A stretch of 64,000 bases of DNA from Pseudomonas rhodesiae. Lineage in GTDB: Bacteria > Pseudomonadota > Gammaproteobacteria > Pseudomonadales > Pseudomonadaceae. Shown one piece after another: positions 35,256 through 44,734 of this stretch. The notes beneath the pieces are model-generated. The model made no database searches. It saw only the letters and a program-made list of their open reading frames with translations, and was not told the DNA's origin. The stretch lies in assembly GCF_007858255.1 (NCBI RefSeq), contig NZ_VFEU01000007.1, forward strand, positions 1 through 64,000, given 5' to 3'. Within the stretch, counting starts at the first letter, position 1. Every line of letters starts with the position of its first letter. The position numbers and the translations under genes were made by a program.

Positions 35256-35333
35256 TCGTGGGCAAGCCCACTCCCACATTGGAATGCAGGTTCGATTGCA
35301 GTGCATTCCCTGTGGGAGTGGGCTTGCCCACGA
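35256..35333. repeat. long inverted repeat (REP pair) between convergent genes
   Basis: The left arm begins TCGTGGGCAAGCCCACTCCC at 35256 and the right arm ends GGGAGTGGGCTTGCCCACGA at 35333. The arms are almost perfectly complementary over about 32 bases including GGAATGCA/TGCATTCC. It is typical of the P. fluorescens group and may act as a terminator between the two converging genes. Confidence 0.85.
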
Positions 35334-35349
35334 GGGCGTCGGCCCAGTC

Positions 35350-36696
35350 TCAGCGTTTGACCTGCTTCAACGTCTCGGCAATCAGGAACGCCAGCTCCAG
35401 CGACTGATCGGCATTCATCCGTGGGTCGCAGTGGGTGTGGTAGCGGTCTGACAAACCATCCTCGGTGATCGGCCGGGCGCCGCCGATGCATTCGGTGACG
35501 TTCTGCCCGGTCATCTCGATATGAATCCCGCCGGCATAGGTGCCCTCGGCCTGATGCACCTGGAAGAATGCCTTCACCTCCGCCAGGATCTGCGCAAAGT
35601 CCCGGGTCTTGTAGCCGCTGCTGGCCTTGATGGTGTTGCCGTGCATCGGGTCGGAACTCCACAGCACTTGCTTGCCCTCGCGCTGTACGGCGCGGATCAG
35701 ATTGGGCAGGTGGTCGCCGACCTTGCCGGCGCCCATGCGCGCAATCAGGTTGAGGCGGCCGGGGTCGTTGTCCGGGTTGAGGATGTCGATCAGGCGGATC
35801 AGATCGTCCGGGTCCATGCTTGGGCCGACCTTGACGCCGATCGGGTTATTCACCCCGCGTAGGAACTCGACGTGGGCGCCATCCAACTGACGGGTGCGGT
35901 CACCGATCCACAGCATATGGGCCGAGCAGTCGTAGTAATCGTTGGTCAGGCTGTCACGGCGCACGAAGGCTTGTTCGTAATTGAGCAGCAGCGCTTCGTG
36001 GGCGGTGAAGAAGCTGGTCTCGCGCAGTTGCGGCGAACTGTCCATGCCGCAGGCGCGCATGAACGCCAACGTTTCGTCGATGCGGTCGGCCAGTTGGCTG
36101 TATTTGTCGGCCAGCGCGGAGTTGGCGATGAAGTCCAGGTTCCACTTGTGCACTTGGTGCAGGTCGGCAAACCCGCCCTGGGCGAAGGCGCGCAGCAGGT
36201 TGAGGGTGGCGGTGGACTGGTGGTAGGACTGCAGCAGCCGCTCCGGGTCCGGCACGCGGCTTTTTTCGTCGAAGCCAATGCCGTTGACGATATCGCCTCG
36301 GTAGGCGGGCAGGGTGATGCCATCGATGGTTTCATCGTTGGCCGAGCGCGGCTTGGCGAATTGACCGGCCATACGCCCGACTTTCACCACCGGGCAACCG
36401 GCAGCGAAGGTCATGACGATGGCCATCTGCAGCAGCACCTTGAAGGTGTCGCGGATTTTCGCGGCGGAGAACTCGGCAAAACTTTCGGCGCAGTCACCGC
36501 CCTGCAACAGGAAGGCGCGGCCTTGGGTCACTTCGGCAAACTGACGGCGCAACTCGCGGGCTTCCCCGGCGAACACCAGCGGCGGGTAGCTGGACAGGCT
36601 TTGCTCCACTTGCAACAGGTGCGCTGCATCCGGGTACTGGGGTTGTTGCTGGATCGGCAGGGCGCGCCAGCTCTCGGGGCTCCACGGTTGGCTCAT
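35350..36696 (-). CDS. 3-deoxy-7-phosphoheptulonate (DAHP) synthase, type II
   Basis: 448 residues of the plant-like class II family, unrelated in sequence to the enzyme at 20340. Key blocks are [63 protein letters not shown] (as [16 protein letters not shown]), [52 protein letters not shown] and THCDPRMN. These include the metal-binding Cys, His, Glu and Asp and the PEP-binding Arg/Lys. It has no phenazine or shikimate genes beside it, so it is a second housekeeping-like entry to the pathway. Confidence 0.95.
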   Translation of the reverse strand: MSQPWSPESWRALPIQQQPQYPDAAHLLQVEQSLSSYPPLVFAGEARELRRQFAEVTQGRAFLLQGGDCAESFAEFSAAKIRDTFKVLLQMAIVMTFAAGCPVVKVGRMAGQFAKPRSANDETIDGITLPAYRGDIVNGIGFDEKSRVPDPERLLQSYHQSTATLNLLRAFAQGGFADLHQVHKWNLDFIANSALADKYSQLADRIDETLAFMRACGMDSSPQLRETSFFTAHEALLLNYEQAFVRRDSLTNDYYDCSAHMLWIGDRTRQLDGAHVEFLRGVNNPIGVKVGPSMDPDDLIRLIDILNPDNDPGRLNLIARMGAGKVGDHLPNLIRAVQREGKQVLWSSDPMHGNTIKASSGYKTRDFAQILAEVKAFFQVHQAEGTYAGGIHIEMTGQNVTECIGGARPITEDGLSDRYHTHCDPRMNADQSLELAFLIAETLKQVKR

Positions 36697-36820
36697 CTTG
36701 AACTCGATTGGCTGATTGGCGGTCGGGCGCCAATGTTATCAGCAATTAGTGCGTGACCTGTTGCCGCCGGTTGGCCGACAATCGCGCCTTTGCCCAGCGG
36801 TAAACCCTTTAGGAGCAGTG

Positions 36821-37576
36821 ATGACAGAGGAGCGTGTCGAGCGCGTGCTGGCCGAGGTCCATGATGACTTCGGCATGATCCGAGTGCTCGAAGTGGCCGA
36901 CTACCGGTTTCTCGAATTCGGCGATGCCATCGAGCAAAGCTGTGTGTTCACCGCCGACCCGAGCTGGCTGGAGTACGACTACACCCGCGCCATGCTGATC
37001 GGCGCGTTGTGCCACGAGCAGCCCGAGAGCGCGCTGTTCCTTGGCCTGGGCGCCGGTACGCTGACCCAGGCATGCCTCAAGTTCCTGCCGTTGGAGGATG
37101 TCGAAGCCATCGAACTGCGCCCCGATGTGCCGCGCCTGGCCATCGAATACATGGGTTTGGACGACGATCCGCGCCTGTATATCCGCATCGGCGATGCCCT
37201 GGAGTTGCTGGAAAGCGCCGAACCGGCCGATCTGGTGTTCGTCGACCTGTATACCGATGTGGGCCCCGGCGTTGGGCACCTGGCGTGGGCCTTTCTGGAG
37301 AACTGCCAGAAGAAACTCAACCCCGGCGGCTGGCTGGTGATCAACCAGTGGGCCACCGACGACGGCAAACCGCTGGGCGCGGCGTTGCTGCGCGGTTTGT
37401 ATCACCGGCATTACTGGGAATTGCCGGTGAAGGAGGGCAACGTCATCCTGTTGGTGCCGTCGGAATTGGATCAAGAGCTGGACATGCAAGCACTCTCGGC
37501 TCGCGCCGAAGCGCTGGCAGTGCGATTGGGGTACTCGTTGCAGCCGCTGATCAAGGCGATTCGGCCGGCTACTTAG
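36821..37576 (+). CDS. spermidine-synthase-like methyltransferase-fold protein
   Basis: 251 residues starting MTEERVERVLAEVHDDFGM after AGGAGCAGTG; the longer frame from 36716 is rejected. The fold motifs are ALFLGLGAGTLTQACLKFLP (nucleotide-binding Gly loop), VEAIELRPDVPRLA with the acidic residue after strand beta2, and ADLVFVDLYTDVGPGVGHLAW with the aspartate of the aminopropyltransferase gatekeeper region. It lacks the length and N-terminal domain of classical SpeE, so catalysis on polyamines is uncertain. It diverges from the DAHP synthase gene and converges on the crotonase gene. Confidence 0.8.
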   Translation: MTEERVERVLAEVHDDFGMIRVLEVADYRFLEFGDAIEQSCVFTADPSWLEYDYTRAMLIGALCHEQPESALFLGLGAGTLTQACLKFLPLEDVEAIELRPDVPRLAIEYMGLDDDPRLYIRIGDALELLESAEPADLVFVDLYTDVGPGVGHLAWAFLENCQKKLNPGGWLVINQWATDDGKPLGAALLRGLYHRHYWELPVKEGNVILLVPSELDQELDMQALSARAEALAVRLGYSLQPLIKAIRPAT

Positions 37577-37580
37577 TCGT

Positions 37581-38372
37581 CTACATACCTTTGAACACGC
37601 CGGGGCGCTTTTCGAGCATGGCGCGCACGCCTTCCCTGGCGTCCTCGCTGTTGAGCAACTGGTCGACCAGCGGTGGTAACGCGGCGGCGGCAGCGGTTTC
37701 GCCCTCGATGCGCGCCTGGCGTGCCGACATCAAGGTGGCCTGCACACCCAGCGGTGCCTGGCGTGCGATGCGGTTGGCCAGCTCGATGGCGCGGGGCAAT
37801 AGGTCTTCGCTGGCCATGACCTCCTGCACCAGACCCAGGCGCAGGGCCTCGTGGGCGTCGAATTCATCGCCAGTGAGCAACCAGCGCATCGCGTTGCCCC
37901 AGCCGGCGATCTGATGGAAGCGTAATGTCGCACCGCCGAACGGAAAGATCCCACGTTGCACTTCCATTTGCGCAAAGCGCGTGTTGCTTGCGCACAGGTT
38001 GATATCCGCCGCCAGCATCAGCTCGATGCCTATGGTCAGGCAGTAGCCTTGTGCTGCGACGATGACCGGTTTACTCACCCTGGGGCCGGCGAACACGCCC
38101 CAGGGATCGCAGCCGCCCAACGGAGGTTGCCAGCCGCCGGCCATCACCGCCCTGACATTGGCCAGGTCCAGGCCGGCGGTGAAGTGCTCGCCGTGGGCAA
38201 ACACTACCGCCACTCGTGCCTGGTCGTTTCGATCAAATTCGCCATAGGCCAGGCTCAACTCATTGAGCAGATCCAGATCAAAGGCGTTGCGCTTGGCCAC
38301 CCGGTCAAGCCCCAGCAGCAGGACATGTCCCAGAAGTTCACGACTGACGCGGCTACTGCTGGCTTGATTCAT
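37581..38372 (-). CDS. enoyl-CoA hydratase/isomerase family protein
   Basis: 263 residues with the crotonase fold. The N-terminal block is LLLGLDRVAKRNAFDLDLLN, the oxyanion-hole region is FAHGEHFTAGLDLANV, and the second block is KPVIVAAQGYCLTIGIELML, followed by DINLCASNTRFAQMEVQRGI. The residue at the first catalytic Glu position is less clear, since GIELMLAADI carries Glu at the expected helix start while the second lies in QMEVQRG. It could act as hydratase, isomerase or another crotonase. It ends 4 bases after the spermidine-synthase-like gene, converging with it. Confidence 0.88.
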   Translation of the reverse strand: MNQASSSRVSRELLGHVLLLGLDRVAKRNAFDLDLLNELSLAYGEFDRNDQARVAVVFAHGEHFTAGLDLANVRAVMAGGWQPPLGGCDPWGVFAGPRVSKPVIVAAQGYCLTIGIELMLAADINLCASNTRFAQMEVQRGIFPFGGATLRFHQIAGWGNAMRWLLTGDEFDAHEALRLGLVQEVMASEDLLPRAIELANRIARQAPLGVQATLMSARQARIEGETAAAAALPPLVDQLLNSEDAREGVRAMLEKRPGVFKGM

Positions 38373-38547
38373 GGGACGAACCCTCGGGTGTGGAGGAAGG
38401 TTTCAGACCGAAGGGGCCTGAAGGTCAGGTGAACCGTTTAAGCGTTCTGACCAGCAGGACCGGGCCTCTGAAAAATAGACCCTGCCGGTGTGATCTGCAA
38501 AAGTGGTGAGGCACTGCGGTTTATCGGTGTTCTCCGATAAAAAAAGC

Positions 38548-38795
38548 TCCCTTTTTCAGCTATTTCCGGTATAGTGCGCGCCGGCCTTTAACCGGGCCGC
38601 GTTTAGGTAGCGCAATTCCCCGAAGTCAGCTTCGGCTGCACGTCCGCACAGCGGACTCTCCCTTGACGAATCTTTTTCATTCATTCGTTTTCGCAAATCC
38701 CCGCCGACAAAGCAGCCAGGGCGACTCTTGAGTCTCAACACGGCATGCGCAGCTTTGGAGCATGGGTCTTTGCGGATGCACTCAGAGGCAGACCC
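38548..38795 (+). promoter_or_regulatory. candidate promoter and long leader of the DEAD-box helicase gene
   Basis: TATAGT at 38570-38575 is a plausible -10 with only a weak -35. It would produce a leader of about 215 nt before ATG 38796. The leader has a stem at 38580-38600 (GCCGGCC...GGGCCGC). Upstream, TTATCGG/CCGATAA (38521-38540) forms a dyad. A long, foldable leader is reminiscent of cold-inducible helicase genes. The region 38373-38547 otherwise shows nothing coding. Confidence 0.4.
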
Positions 38796-40469
38796 ATGAC
38801 CCAGGAAACCGGCGGCTTCGCCGCTTTTAATCTTAATCCGAACATTCTTGCAGCCGTCGCAGCGACCGGCTATGAAGAACCTTCGGCTATTCAGCAGCAA
38901 TCGATCCCAATCATCATGGCCGGTAAGGACATGATTGGCCAGGCGCAAACCGGTACCGGTAAAACCGCCGCGTTCGCCCTGCCTATCCTGCAGTGCATCG
39001 ATCCTGCCAAGCGCGAACCGCAAGCCCTGATCCTGGCGCCAACCCGTGAGTTGGCGCTGCAAGTAGCAACCGCTTTCGAAACCTACGCCAAGCAAATGCC
39101 TGGTGTAACCGTTGTGGCCGTTTACGGCGGCGCGCCGATGGGCCCGCAACTGAAAGCCATCCGTAATGGCGCACAGATTGTTGTCGCTACCCCGGGCCGT
39201 CTGTGCGACCACCTGCGTCGTGACGAGAAAGTCCTGTCGACCGTGAACCATCTGGTGCTCGACGAAGCCGACGAAATGTTGAAGCTGGGCTTCATGGACG
39301 ACCTGGAAGTCATCTTCAAGGCTCTGCCAGCGACCCGTCAGACCGTACTGTTTTCGGCCACGCTGCCTCAGTCGATCCGTGCCATCGCCGAACGCCACCT
39401 GCGCGATCCGGAGCACGTGAAGATCCAGACCAAGACTCAGACCGTTACCGCGATCGAACAGGCTCACCTGTTGGTTCACGCTGACCAGAAGACCTCGGCT
39501 GTATTGAGCCTGCTGGAAGTCGAAGACTTCGATGCCCTGATCATGTTCGTGCGCACCAAGCAAGCGACCCTGGATCTGGCCAGTGCCCTGGAAGCCAAAG
39601 GCTACAAGGCCGCTGCGCTGAACGGTGACATCGCCCAGAACCAGCGTGAGCGCGTGATCGACTCCCTCAAGGATGGCCGTCTGGACATCGTTGTGGCGAC
39701 CGACGTTGCTGCTCGCGGCCTCGACGTTCCACGTATCACTCACGTGTTCAACGTTGACATGCCGTACGATCCGGAATCCTACGTTCACCGTATCGGCCGT
39801 ACCGGCCGTGCCGGTCGCGAAGGTCGTGCCTTGTTGCTGGTGACGCCGCGTGAGCGCCGCATGCTGCAAGTGATCGAGCGTGTGACCGGTCAGAAGGTGG
39901 CCGAAGTACGCCTGCCGGATGCCCAGGCCGTTCTCGATGCCCGCATCAAGAAACTGACCAACAGCCTGGCACCCCTGGTGGCTGACGCTGAATCGACCCA
40001 CGGCGACTTGCTGGACCGCCTGACCGCCGATATCGGTTGCACCCCGCGTGCTCTGGCCGCCGCACTGCTGCGCAAGGCCACCAACGGTCAGGCGCTGACC
40101 CTGGCCGCCATCGAGAAAGAACGCCCACTGGTTCCGAACAGCGCCCCGCGCGGTGATCGTCCAGAGCGTTCCGGCGACCGTCCGGACCGTGGTGATCGTG
40201 AGCGTCGCGCTCCGGTGCCATTGGCCGAAGGCCGTGCCCGTTGCCGTACCGCGCTGGGTGCGCGTGACGGTATCGCTGCCAAGAACCTGCTGGGCGCTAT
40301 CCTCAACGAGGGTGGCCTGGCGCGTGAGGCTATCGGTCGCATTCAGGTCCGTGACAGCTTCTCCCTGGTGGAGCTGCCGGAAGACGGTCTGGAAAAACTG
40401 CTGGCCAAACTGAAAGACACTCGCGTTGCCGGTAAGCAGCTGAAGCTGCGTCGCTACCGCGAAGATTGA
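38796..40469 (+). CDS. DEAD-box ATP-dependent RNA helicase (DeaD/CsdA-like)
   Basis: 557 residues from MTQETGGFAAFNLNPNILAA; the frame upstream (from 38745) is rejected because AGAGGCAGACCC precedes ATG 38796. Motifs in order: Q motif YEEPSAIQQQSIP, motif I AQTGTGKT, Ia PTRELALQ, Ib TPGRL, II LDEADEML, III FSATLP, V ATDVAARGLDV and VI YVHRIGRTGRAG. Then comes a basic, Gly/Arg-rich linker (about 470-500: GDRPERSGDRPDRGDRERR) and a C-terminal DbpA-type RNA-binding domain (AAKNLLGAILNEGGLAREAI). It unwinds RNA in ribosome assembly, decay or cold adaptation. Which of the family it is (DeaD, DbpA-like) is not certain, so no symbol is given. Confidence 0.93.
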   Translation: MTQETGGFAAFNLNPNILAAVAATGYEEPSAIQQQSIPIIMAGKDMIGQAQTGTGKTAAFALPILQCIDPAKREPQALILAPTRELALQVATAFETYAKQMPGVTVVAVYGGAPMGPQLKAIRNGAQIVVATPGRLCDHLRRDEKVLSTVNHLVLDEADEMLKLGFMDDLEVIFKALPATRQTVLFSATLPQSIRAIAERHLRDPEHVKIQTKTQTVTAIEQAHLLVHADQKTSAVLSLLEVEDFDALIMFVRTKQATLDLASALEAKGYKAAALNGDIAQNQRERVIDSLKDGRLDIVVATDVAARGLDVPRITHVFNVDMPYDPESYVHRIGRTGRAGREGRALLLVTPRERRMLQVIERVTGQKVAEVRLPDAQAVLDARIKKLTNSLAPLVADAESTHGDLLDRLTADIGCTPRALAAALLRKATNGQALTLAAIEKERPLVPNSAPRGDRPERSGDRPDRGDRERRAPVPLAEGRARCRTALGARDGIAAKNLLGAILNEGGLAREAIGRIQVRDSFSLVELPEDGLEKLLAKLKDTRVAGKQLKLRRYRED

Positions 40470-40500
40470 TCGGCCCTTGGGCTGATTGATCGAAAATAAA

Positions 40501-40531
40501 AAAATCCCCGACTGGTTCGGGGATTTTTTTT
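40501..40531 (+). terminator. rho-independent terminator after the helicase gene
   Basis: AAAATCCCCG, a 6-base loop and CGGGGATTTTTTTT. The flanking A run suggests it also serves the convergent dioxygenase gene. Confidence 0.9.
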
Positions 40532-40545
40532 GCCTGACTTTACGG

Positions 40546-41313
40546 TTAGTCGAATCGGTAGATGTCCATGCCGAGCGCGCCCATCGTGAAGCCTTGGTGC
40601 GCCACACCGAACGTGCCGCCGGCGCCACGCGCGAAGAACAACGGCAACAGGTGTTCGTCGCTCGGATGGCTGCGCACGGCATAGGGCGCCTGGCGACGAT
40701 AGTCGTGCAGGGCCGCTTCATCATTGGCCGCCAGTTTATCCACCACCCAATCGCGGAACTCCCGCGCCCAGGGCTCGATGCTCTCCGGTCCCGCGTGCCA
40801 GTCCAGTTCACCCAGGTTATGGGTGATGCTGCCGGAACCGATCAGCAACACGCCTTGGCTGCGCAGGCCGGCAAGGGCGTGGCCAATGCGAGTTTGCAGG
40901 GCAGGGCCCATACGGCTGGGCAGGGAAACTTGCACCACGGGGATGTCGGCTGCCGGGTACATCAGCGAGAGCGGCACCCAAGTGCCATGATCAAAAGGGC
41001 GGCGCTCATCGATGCTCGCATTCAAGCCGTCGGCGTGGAGCAATGCGACAACTTCGCTGGCCAACTGCGGGTTCCCTGGCGCTGGGTACTGCACGGCGAA
41101 CAGCTCGCGGGGAAAACCGCCGAAGTCGTGCCAGGTTTCCGGGGCGGCACTGCCGCTGACCAGCAATTCCTCGCTTTCCCAGTGGGCCGACACAACTACA
41201 ATGGCCTTCGGTCTGGGCAATTGCTCGGCGAGGCGCTGCAGAGCAGGACCGCTGGCGCCGGGTTGCAGGGCCAGCATGGGTGAGCCATGGGAGATAAACA
41301 GGCTAGGGAGCAT
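40546..41313 (-). CDS. LigB-type extradiol dioxygenase (DOPA 4,5-dioxygenase-like)
   Basis: 255 residues starting MLPSLFISHGSPMLAL; the longer frame begins eight codons earlier, but AGGACCCTTCAA places the ribosome site for 41313. The class III ring-cleavage fold includes the metal-binding His in FISHGSP, SAHWES and PFDHGTWVPLSLMYP, followed by VLLIGSGSITHNLGEL and the His in ARSHPSDEHLLPLFF-type region (VRSHPSDEHLLP). Related enzymes open DOPA or gallate-like rings using non-heme iron or zinc. The natural substrate is not known. It is a single gene, divergent from tpm across 103 bases. Confidence 0.9.
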   Translation of the reverse strand: MLPSLFISHGSPMLALQPGASGPALQRLAEQLPRPKAIVVVSAHWESEELLVSGSAAPETWHDFGGFPRELFAVQYPAPGNPQLASEVVALLHADGLNASIDERRPFDHGTWVPLSLMYPAADIPVVQVSLPSRMGPALQTRIGHALAGLRSQGVLLIGSGSITHNLGELDWHAGPESIEPWAREFRDWVVDKLAANDEAALHDYRRQAPYAVRSHPSDEHLLPLFFARGAGGTFGVAHQGFTMGALGMDIYRFD

Positions 41314-41416
41314 TTGAAGGGTCCTGAGCGTTAACATGGGCCCATCTTCAATCAGATCATTGATCTAAATCTAATATAAGTTTTAGCAGTATTTGATCGA
41401 ATTTTCGGGGTGATCT

Positions 41417-42073
41417 ATGGAACCTGAGTTTTGGCATGACCGTTGGGCGAACAACCAGATCGGCTTCCATCAGTCCGACATCAATCCTTATTTGCTGCGG
41501 CATTGGCCCTCACTGACCCTGGCTCACGGTGCTCAGGTGTTGGTGCCGCTGTGCGGCAAGAGCCTGGACTTGATATGGCTGGCCAGTCTGGGGCATCGGG
41601 TGCTTGGGGTGGAACTATCGGAACAGGCTGTGCAGACGTTCTTCAGTGAGCAGGGGCTGCACCCGCGAATTCATCAGCATGGCGTGTTCACGGTGTATCA
41701 GGCTGGATTGATCGAGGTGTGGTGCGGTGACTTCTTTGCATTGGACGCCGAGGTGTTGGCCGACTGCGCGGCGTTGTATGACCGTGCCGCGTTGATCGCT
41801 TTACCGCCGTTGATGCGGGCACGCTATGCAGCGCACTTGAATCGTTGCCTGCGTGCGGGCTGTGAGGGCCTGTTGATCACCTTGGATTACGACCAGACGC
41901 TGAAAGCCGGTCCGCCCTTTGCGGTCACGCAGGATGAGGTGAGGGTGTTGCTCGCGTCGCACTGGACGCTGCAAGTGCTGGAGGAGCGAGACATTCTGGA
42001 CGAAAGCTGGAAATTCGTGCAGGACGGCGTGCCGCGCCTGGACGAACGCGCATACCGACTGACCAGGGTGTAA
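41417..42073 (+). CDS. tpm: thiopurine S-methyltransferase
   Basis: 218-residue class I methyltransferase starting [21 protein letters not shown], the characteristic opening of the bacterial TPMT family (first 20: [20 protein letters not shown]). The SAM-binding loop is [20 protein letters not shown] (as [16 protein letters not shown]), then [12 protein letters not shown] with the acidic residue, and GDFFALD. In pseudomonads the enzyme methylates selenium and tellurium compounds and gives tellurite tolerance. The start follows GGGGTGATCT. The convergent htpX gene shares its terminator. Confidence 0.94.
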   Translation: MEPEFWHDRWANNQIGFHQSDINPYLLRHWPSLTLAHGAQVLVPLCGKSLDLIWLASLGHRVLGVELSEQAVQTFFSEQGLHPRIHQHGVFTVYQAGLIEVWCGDFFALDAEVLADCAALYDRAALIALPPLMRARYAAHLNRCLRAGCEGLLITLDYDQTLKAGPPFAVTQDEVRVLLASHWTLQVLEERDILDESWKFVQDGVPRLDERAYRLTRV

Positions 42074-42087
42074 ATCGCGCCCACTAA

Positions 42088-42112
42088 AAAGGGGCGATCA
42101 GCTCGCCCCTTT
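42088..42112. terminator. bidirectional terminator between tpm and htpX
   Basis: AAAGGGGCGA, a 5-base loop and TCGCCCCTTT, with flanking A run on the left. Confidence 0.85.
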
Positions 42113-42130
42113 CGGTATTGCCGGTTGGCG

Positions 42131-43018
42131 TCAGCCGCGACGACGCAAGGCGTCGATGCGCTCTTCCAGCGGTGGGTGGCTCATAAACATGCGAGCCAGG
42201 CCCTGTTTGATGCCGCCGTTGATGCCGAAGGCGGTCAGGCTGTCCGGCATATGCACCGGCAGGCCCTGTTCGGAACGCAAGTGTTGCAGTGCTGCGATCA
42301 TCGCCCCGGTGCCGGCCAGGCGCGCACCGGCTTCGTCCGCGCGGAATTCGCGTTTGCGCGAGAACCACATCACGATGGCGCTGGCCAGGAAGCCGAGTAC
42401 CACTTCCGCGAAGATGGTCGCCACGAAGTAGGCAATGCCACGGCCTTCTTCGTTCTTGAAAATCACCTTGTCGACGAAGTTACCGATGATCCGTGCGAAG
42501 AACATCACGAAGGTGTTCACCACGCCCTGGACCAGTGCCAGGGTGACCATGTCACCGTTGGCCACGTGACCGATCTCGTGGGCCAGCACAGCCTTCACTT
42601 CATCGTACGAGAAGCGTTCGAGCATGCCCTGACTCACGGCAACGAGCGCGTCGTTCTTGTTCCAGCCGGTCGCGAAGGCGTTGGCTTCATAGGCCGGGAA
42701 AATTCCGACTTCAGGCATCTTGATGCCCGCCTCGCGGGACAGCTGTTCAACGGTTTGCAGTAACCATTGTTCGTGGCGGGTACGGGGCTGAGTGATGACC
42801 TGGGTGCTGGTACTCATCTTCGCCATCCACTTGGAGATGAACAGCGAGAAGAGCGAGCCGGCAAAACCAAAGACCGCACAGAAAATCAGCAGCTGATTGA
42901 GGTTCAGGTCAACCCCATTGGCCGCCATGAACCCGTTGAAGCCAAAAAGGCTCAGGGTGACGCTGGCAATCAGCACGACCGCCAGGTTAGTGGCCAAAAA
43001 CAGCAGGATGCGCATCAT
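42131..43018 (-). CDS. htpX: membrane protease HtpX
   Basis: 295-residue M48 metalloprotease of the inner membrane. Two helices lie at the N-terminus ([40 protein letters not shown]). The zinc site is in [13 protein letters not shown] (HExxH), with the third ligand Glu in [12 protein letters not shown]. Two more helices lie in the middle. The enzyme degrades misfolded membrane proteins together with FtsH. ATG 43018 follows GAGGAGAACTCTACAACC. The sigma70-like promoter at 43064-43092 fits; the classic heat-shock sequence is not evident. Confidence 0.96.
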   Translation of the reverse strand: MMRILLFLATNLAVVLIASVTLSLFGFNGFMAANGVDLNLNQLLIFCAVFGFAGSLFSLFISKWMAKMSTSTQVITQPRTRHEQWLLQTVEQLSREAGIKMPEVGIFPAYEANAFATGWNKNDALVAVSQGMLERFSYDEVKAVLAHEIGHVANGDMVTLALVQGVVNTFVMFFARIIGNFVDKVIFKNEEGRGIAYFVATIFAEVVLGFLASAIVMWFSRKREFRADEAGARLAGTGAMIAALQHLRSEQGLPVHMPDSLTAFGINGGIKQGLARMFMSHPPLEERIDALRRRG

Positions 43019-43063
43019 GGTTGTAGAGTTCTCCTCATGCTTAATATGTTGCGTACTGCGGGG

Positions 43064-43092
43064 TATATATGGTGCGCCATGGGGCGATTCAA
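43064..43092 (-). promoter_or_regulatory. htpX: sigma70-type promoter of htpX
   Basis: On the minus strand: TTGAAT (43092-43087), 17-base spacer, TATATA (43069-43064). This puts the transcription start about 40 bases before the htpX start codon. Confidence 0.6.
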
Positions 43093-43281
43093 CCGAGCGA
43101 CTATTTCAAACTGTGTCCTACAGCATGAATGTAGAGCCTTGAAGGGATTTTCCCACATGAAATACCGCTCGATATCTGTCTTTCGTTGCCGTATTTCCCC
43201 GTGATTACAGGGCGATGGGGCAAATAACAGGTTAAAGCACTGAGCGGGGAGGGCGGCGGTATAGAAGTGTTGCCAGATGCT

Positions 43282-43312
43282 CGCTGTACGACCGGATCTC
43301 GGCCGTACAGCG
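43282..43312 (-). terminator. hairpin at the end of alaA
   Basis: CGCTGTACG and CGTACAGCG form a perfect 9-bp stem with a 13-base loop just after the alaA stop. No T run follows on the minus strand, so its strength is uncertain. The rest of 43093-43281 shows nothing coding. Confidence 0.5.
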
Positions 43313-43320
43313 ACGTTTCA

Positions 43321-44532
43321 CTACTGGCGATAAGACTTCAGGAAGTTGCCGATGCGACCGATGGCCATCTCCAGGTCATCCACGCGCGGCAAGGTGACGA
43401 CGCGGAAGTGATCCGGCCACGGCCAGTTGAATGCCGTGCCCTGTACGACCAGCAGTTTTTCCGACAGCAGCAGGTCGAGCACGAATTTCTCGTCGTTGAG
43501 AATCGGGCAGACTTTCGGATCGATCCGTGGGAAGGCGTACAGCGCGCCCATGGGTTTGACGCAACTGACGCCAGGGATGGCGTTGAGCAGCTCCCAGGTG
43601 CGGTTGCGCTGTTCCAGCAGCCGGCCTTGTGGCAGTACCAGGTCGTTAATGCTTTGATAGCCGCCCAGGGCGGTCTGGATCGCATGCTGGCTCGGTACGT
43701 TGGCACACAGGCGCATATTGGCCAGTATGTCGATGCCTTCAATGTAGCTCTGGGCGTTGTGCTTGGGGCCGGAGATGGCGATCCAGCCGGAGCGGAAACC
43801 CGCCACGCGGTAGGACTTGGACAGGCCGTTGAAGGTCAGGCACAGCAGGTCCGGCGCCAGGGAGGCGGTGCACACATGTACGGCATCGTCGTACAGGATC
43901 TTGTCGTAGATTTCGTCGGAGAACACTACCAGGTTGTGCTGGCGCGCCAATTCGAGCATGCCCAGCAGCACTTCCTTGGAATACACCGCGCCGGTCGGGT
44001 TGTTCGGGTTGATGATCACCAGTGCCTTGGTGTTCGGGGTGATCTTGGCCTTGATGTCGGCCAGGTCCGGAAACCAGTCGGCGCCTTCGTCACACAGGTA
44101 GTGAACGGGGTGGCCGCCGGCCAGGGTCACGGCGGCGGTCCACAATGGGTAATCGGGCGCAGGTACCAGCACTTCGTCGCCGTTGTTGAGCAAGGCCTGC
44201 ATAGACATCACGATCAGCTCGGACACGCCGTTGCCCAGGTAGATGTCCTCGATGCCGACGCCTTCCACCTGCTTCTGCTGGTAGTACTGCATCACCGCCT
44301 TGCGCGCGCTGAACAGGCCTTTGGAGTCGCTGTAGCCTTGGGCGGTGGGCAGGTTGCGGATCACGTCCTGGAGGATTTCGTCCGGCGCTTCGAAACCAAA
44401 CGGCGCCGGGTTGCCAATGTTCAGCTTGAGGATGCGATGGCCTTCCTCTTCCAGGCGTTTGGCGTGCTTGAGCACTGGGCCGCGAATGTCGTAGCAGACG
44501 TTGGCGAGCTTGTTCGATTTGCTGACCTGCAT
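43321..44532 (-). CDS. alaA: alanine-synthesising aminotransferase (AlaA-type)
   Basis: 403-residue class I PLP enzyme, close to E. coli AlaA (405). The frame runs to 44913 but MQVSKSNKLANVCYDIRGPV at 44532 is the family N-terminus with AGGATC ahead. Motifs include LKLNIGNPAPFGFEAPDEI, GNGVSELIVMSMQALLN, VIINPNNPTGAVYS, VVFSDEIYDKILYDDA with the PLP-binding Asp/Tyr, and the Schiff-base Lys in TFNGLSKSYRVAGFRSGWIA. The enzyme makes L-alanine from pyruvate and glutamate. It diverges from msrB across a 202-bp region. Confidence 0.93.
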   Translation of the reverse strand: MQVSKSNKLANVCYDIRGPVLKHAKRLEEEGHRILKLNIGNPAPFGFEAPDEILQDVIRNLPTAQGYSDSKGLFSARKAVMQYYQQKQVEGVGIEDIYLGNGVSELIVMSMQALLNNGDEVLVPAPDYPLWTAAVTLAGGHPVHYLCDEGADWFPDLADIKAKITPNTKALVIINPNNPTGAVYSKEVLLGMLELARQHNLVVFSDEIYDKILYDDAVHVCTASLAPDLLCLTFNGLSKSYRVAGFRSGWIAISGPKHNAQSYIEGIDILANMRLCANVPSQHAIQTALGGYQSINDLVLPQGRLLEQRNRTWELLNAIPGVSCVKPMGALYAFPRIDPKVCPILNDEKFVLDLLLSEKLLVVQGTAFNWPWPDHFRVVTLPRVDDLEMAIGRIGNFLKSYRQ

Positions 44533-44734
44533 GGCGATGTGATCCTGAAAATGAACGATCCAGACGGTGTGGGCACTACCGTACTGTGAAGGCTGCGAGG
44601 CCCGCACCCAGAAATACGTTTGAATGCCGGTAGCGCGGGTGCCAGACTGGCGTTTTGAAGAGGCGCAATCATACGTGCCGCCTGATCCATGGAAAAGACA
44701 CAGATCAGGGTTTTTCAGTTGCCGAGGTGTATCG

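Noticed and set aside
38556..40811. 751-codon minus-strand frame opposite the helicase gene
   Set aside because: The length is striking but it covers the whole helicase and the terminator, has no family motif and arises from codon bias of the sense strand.
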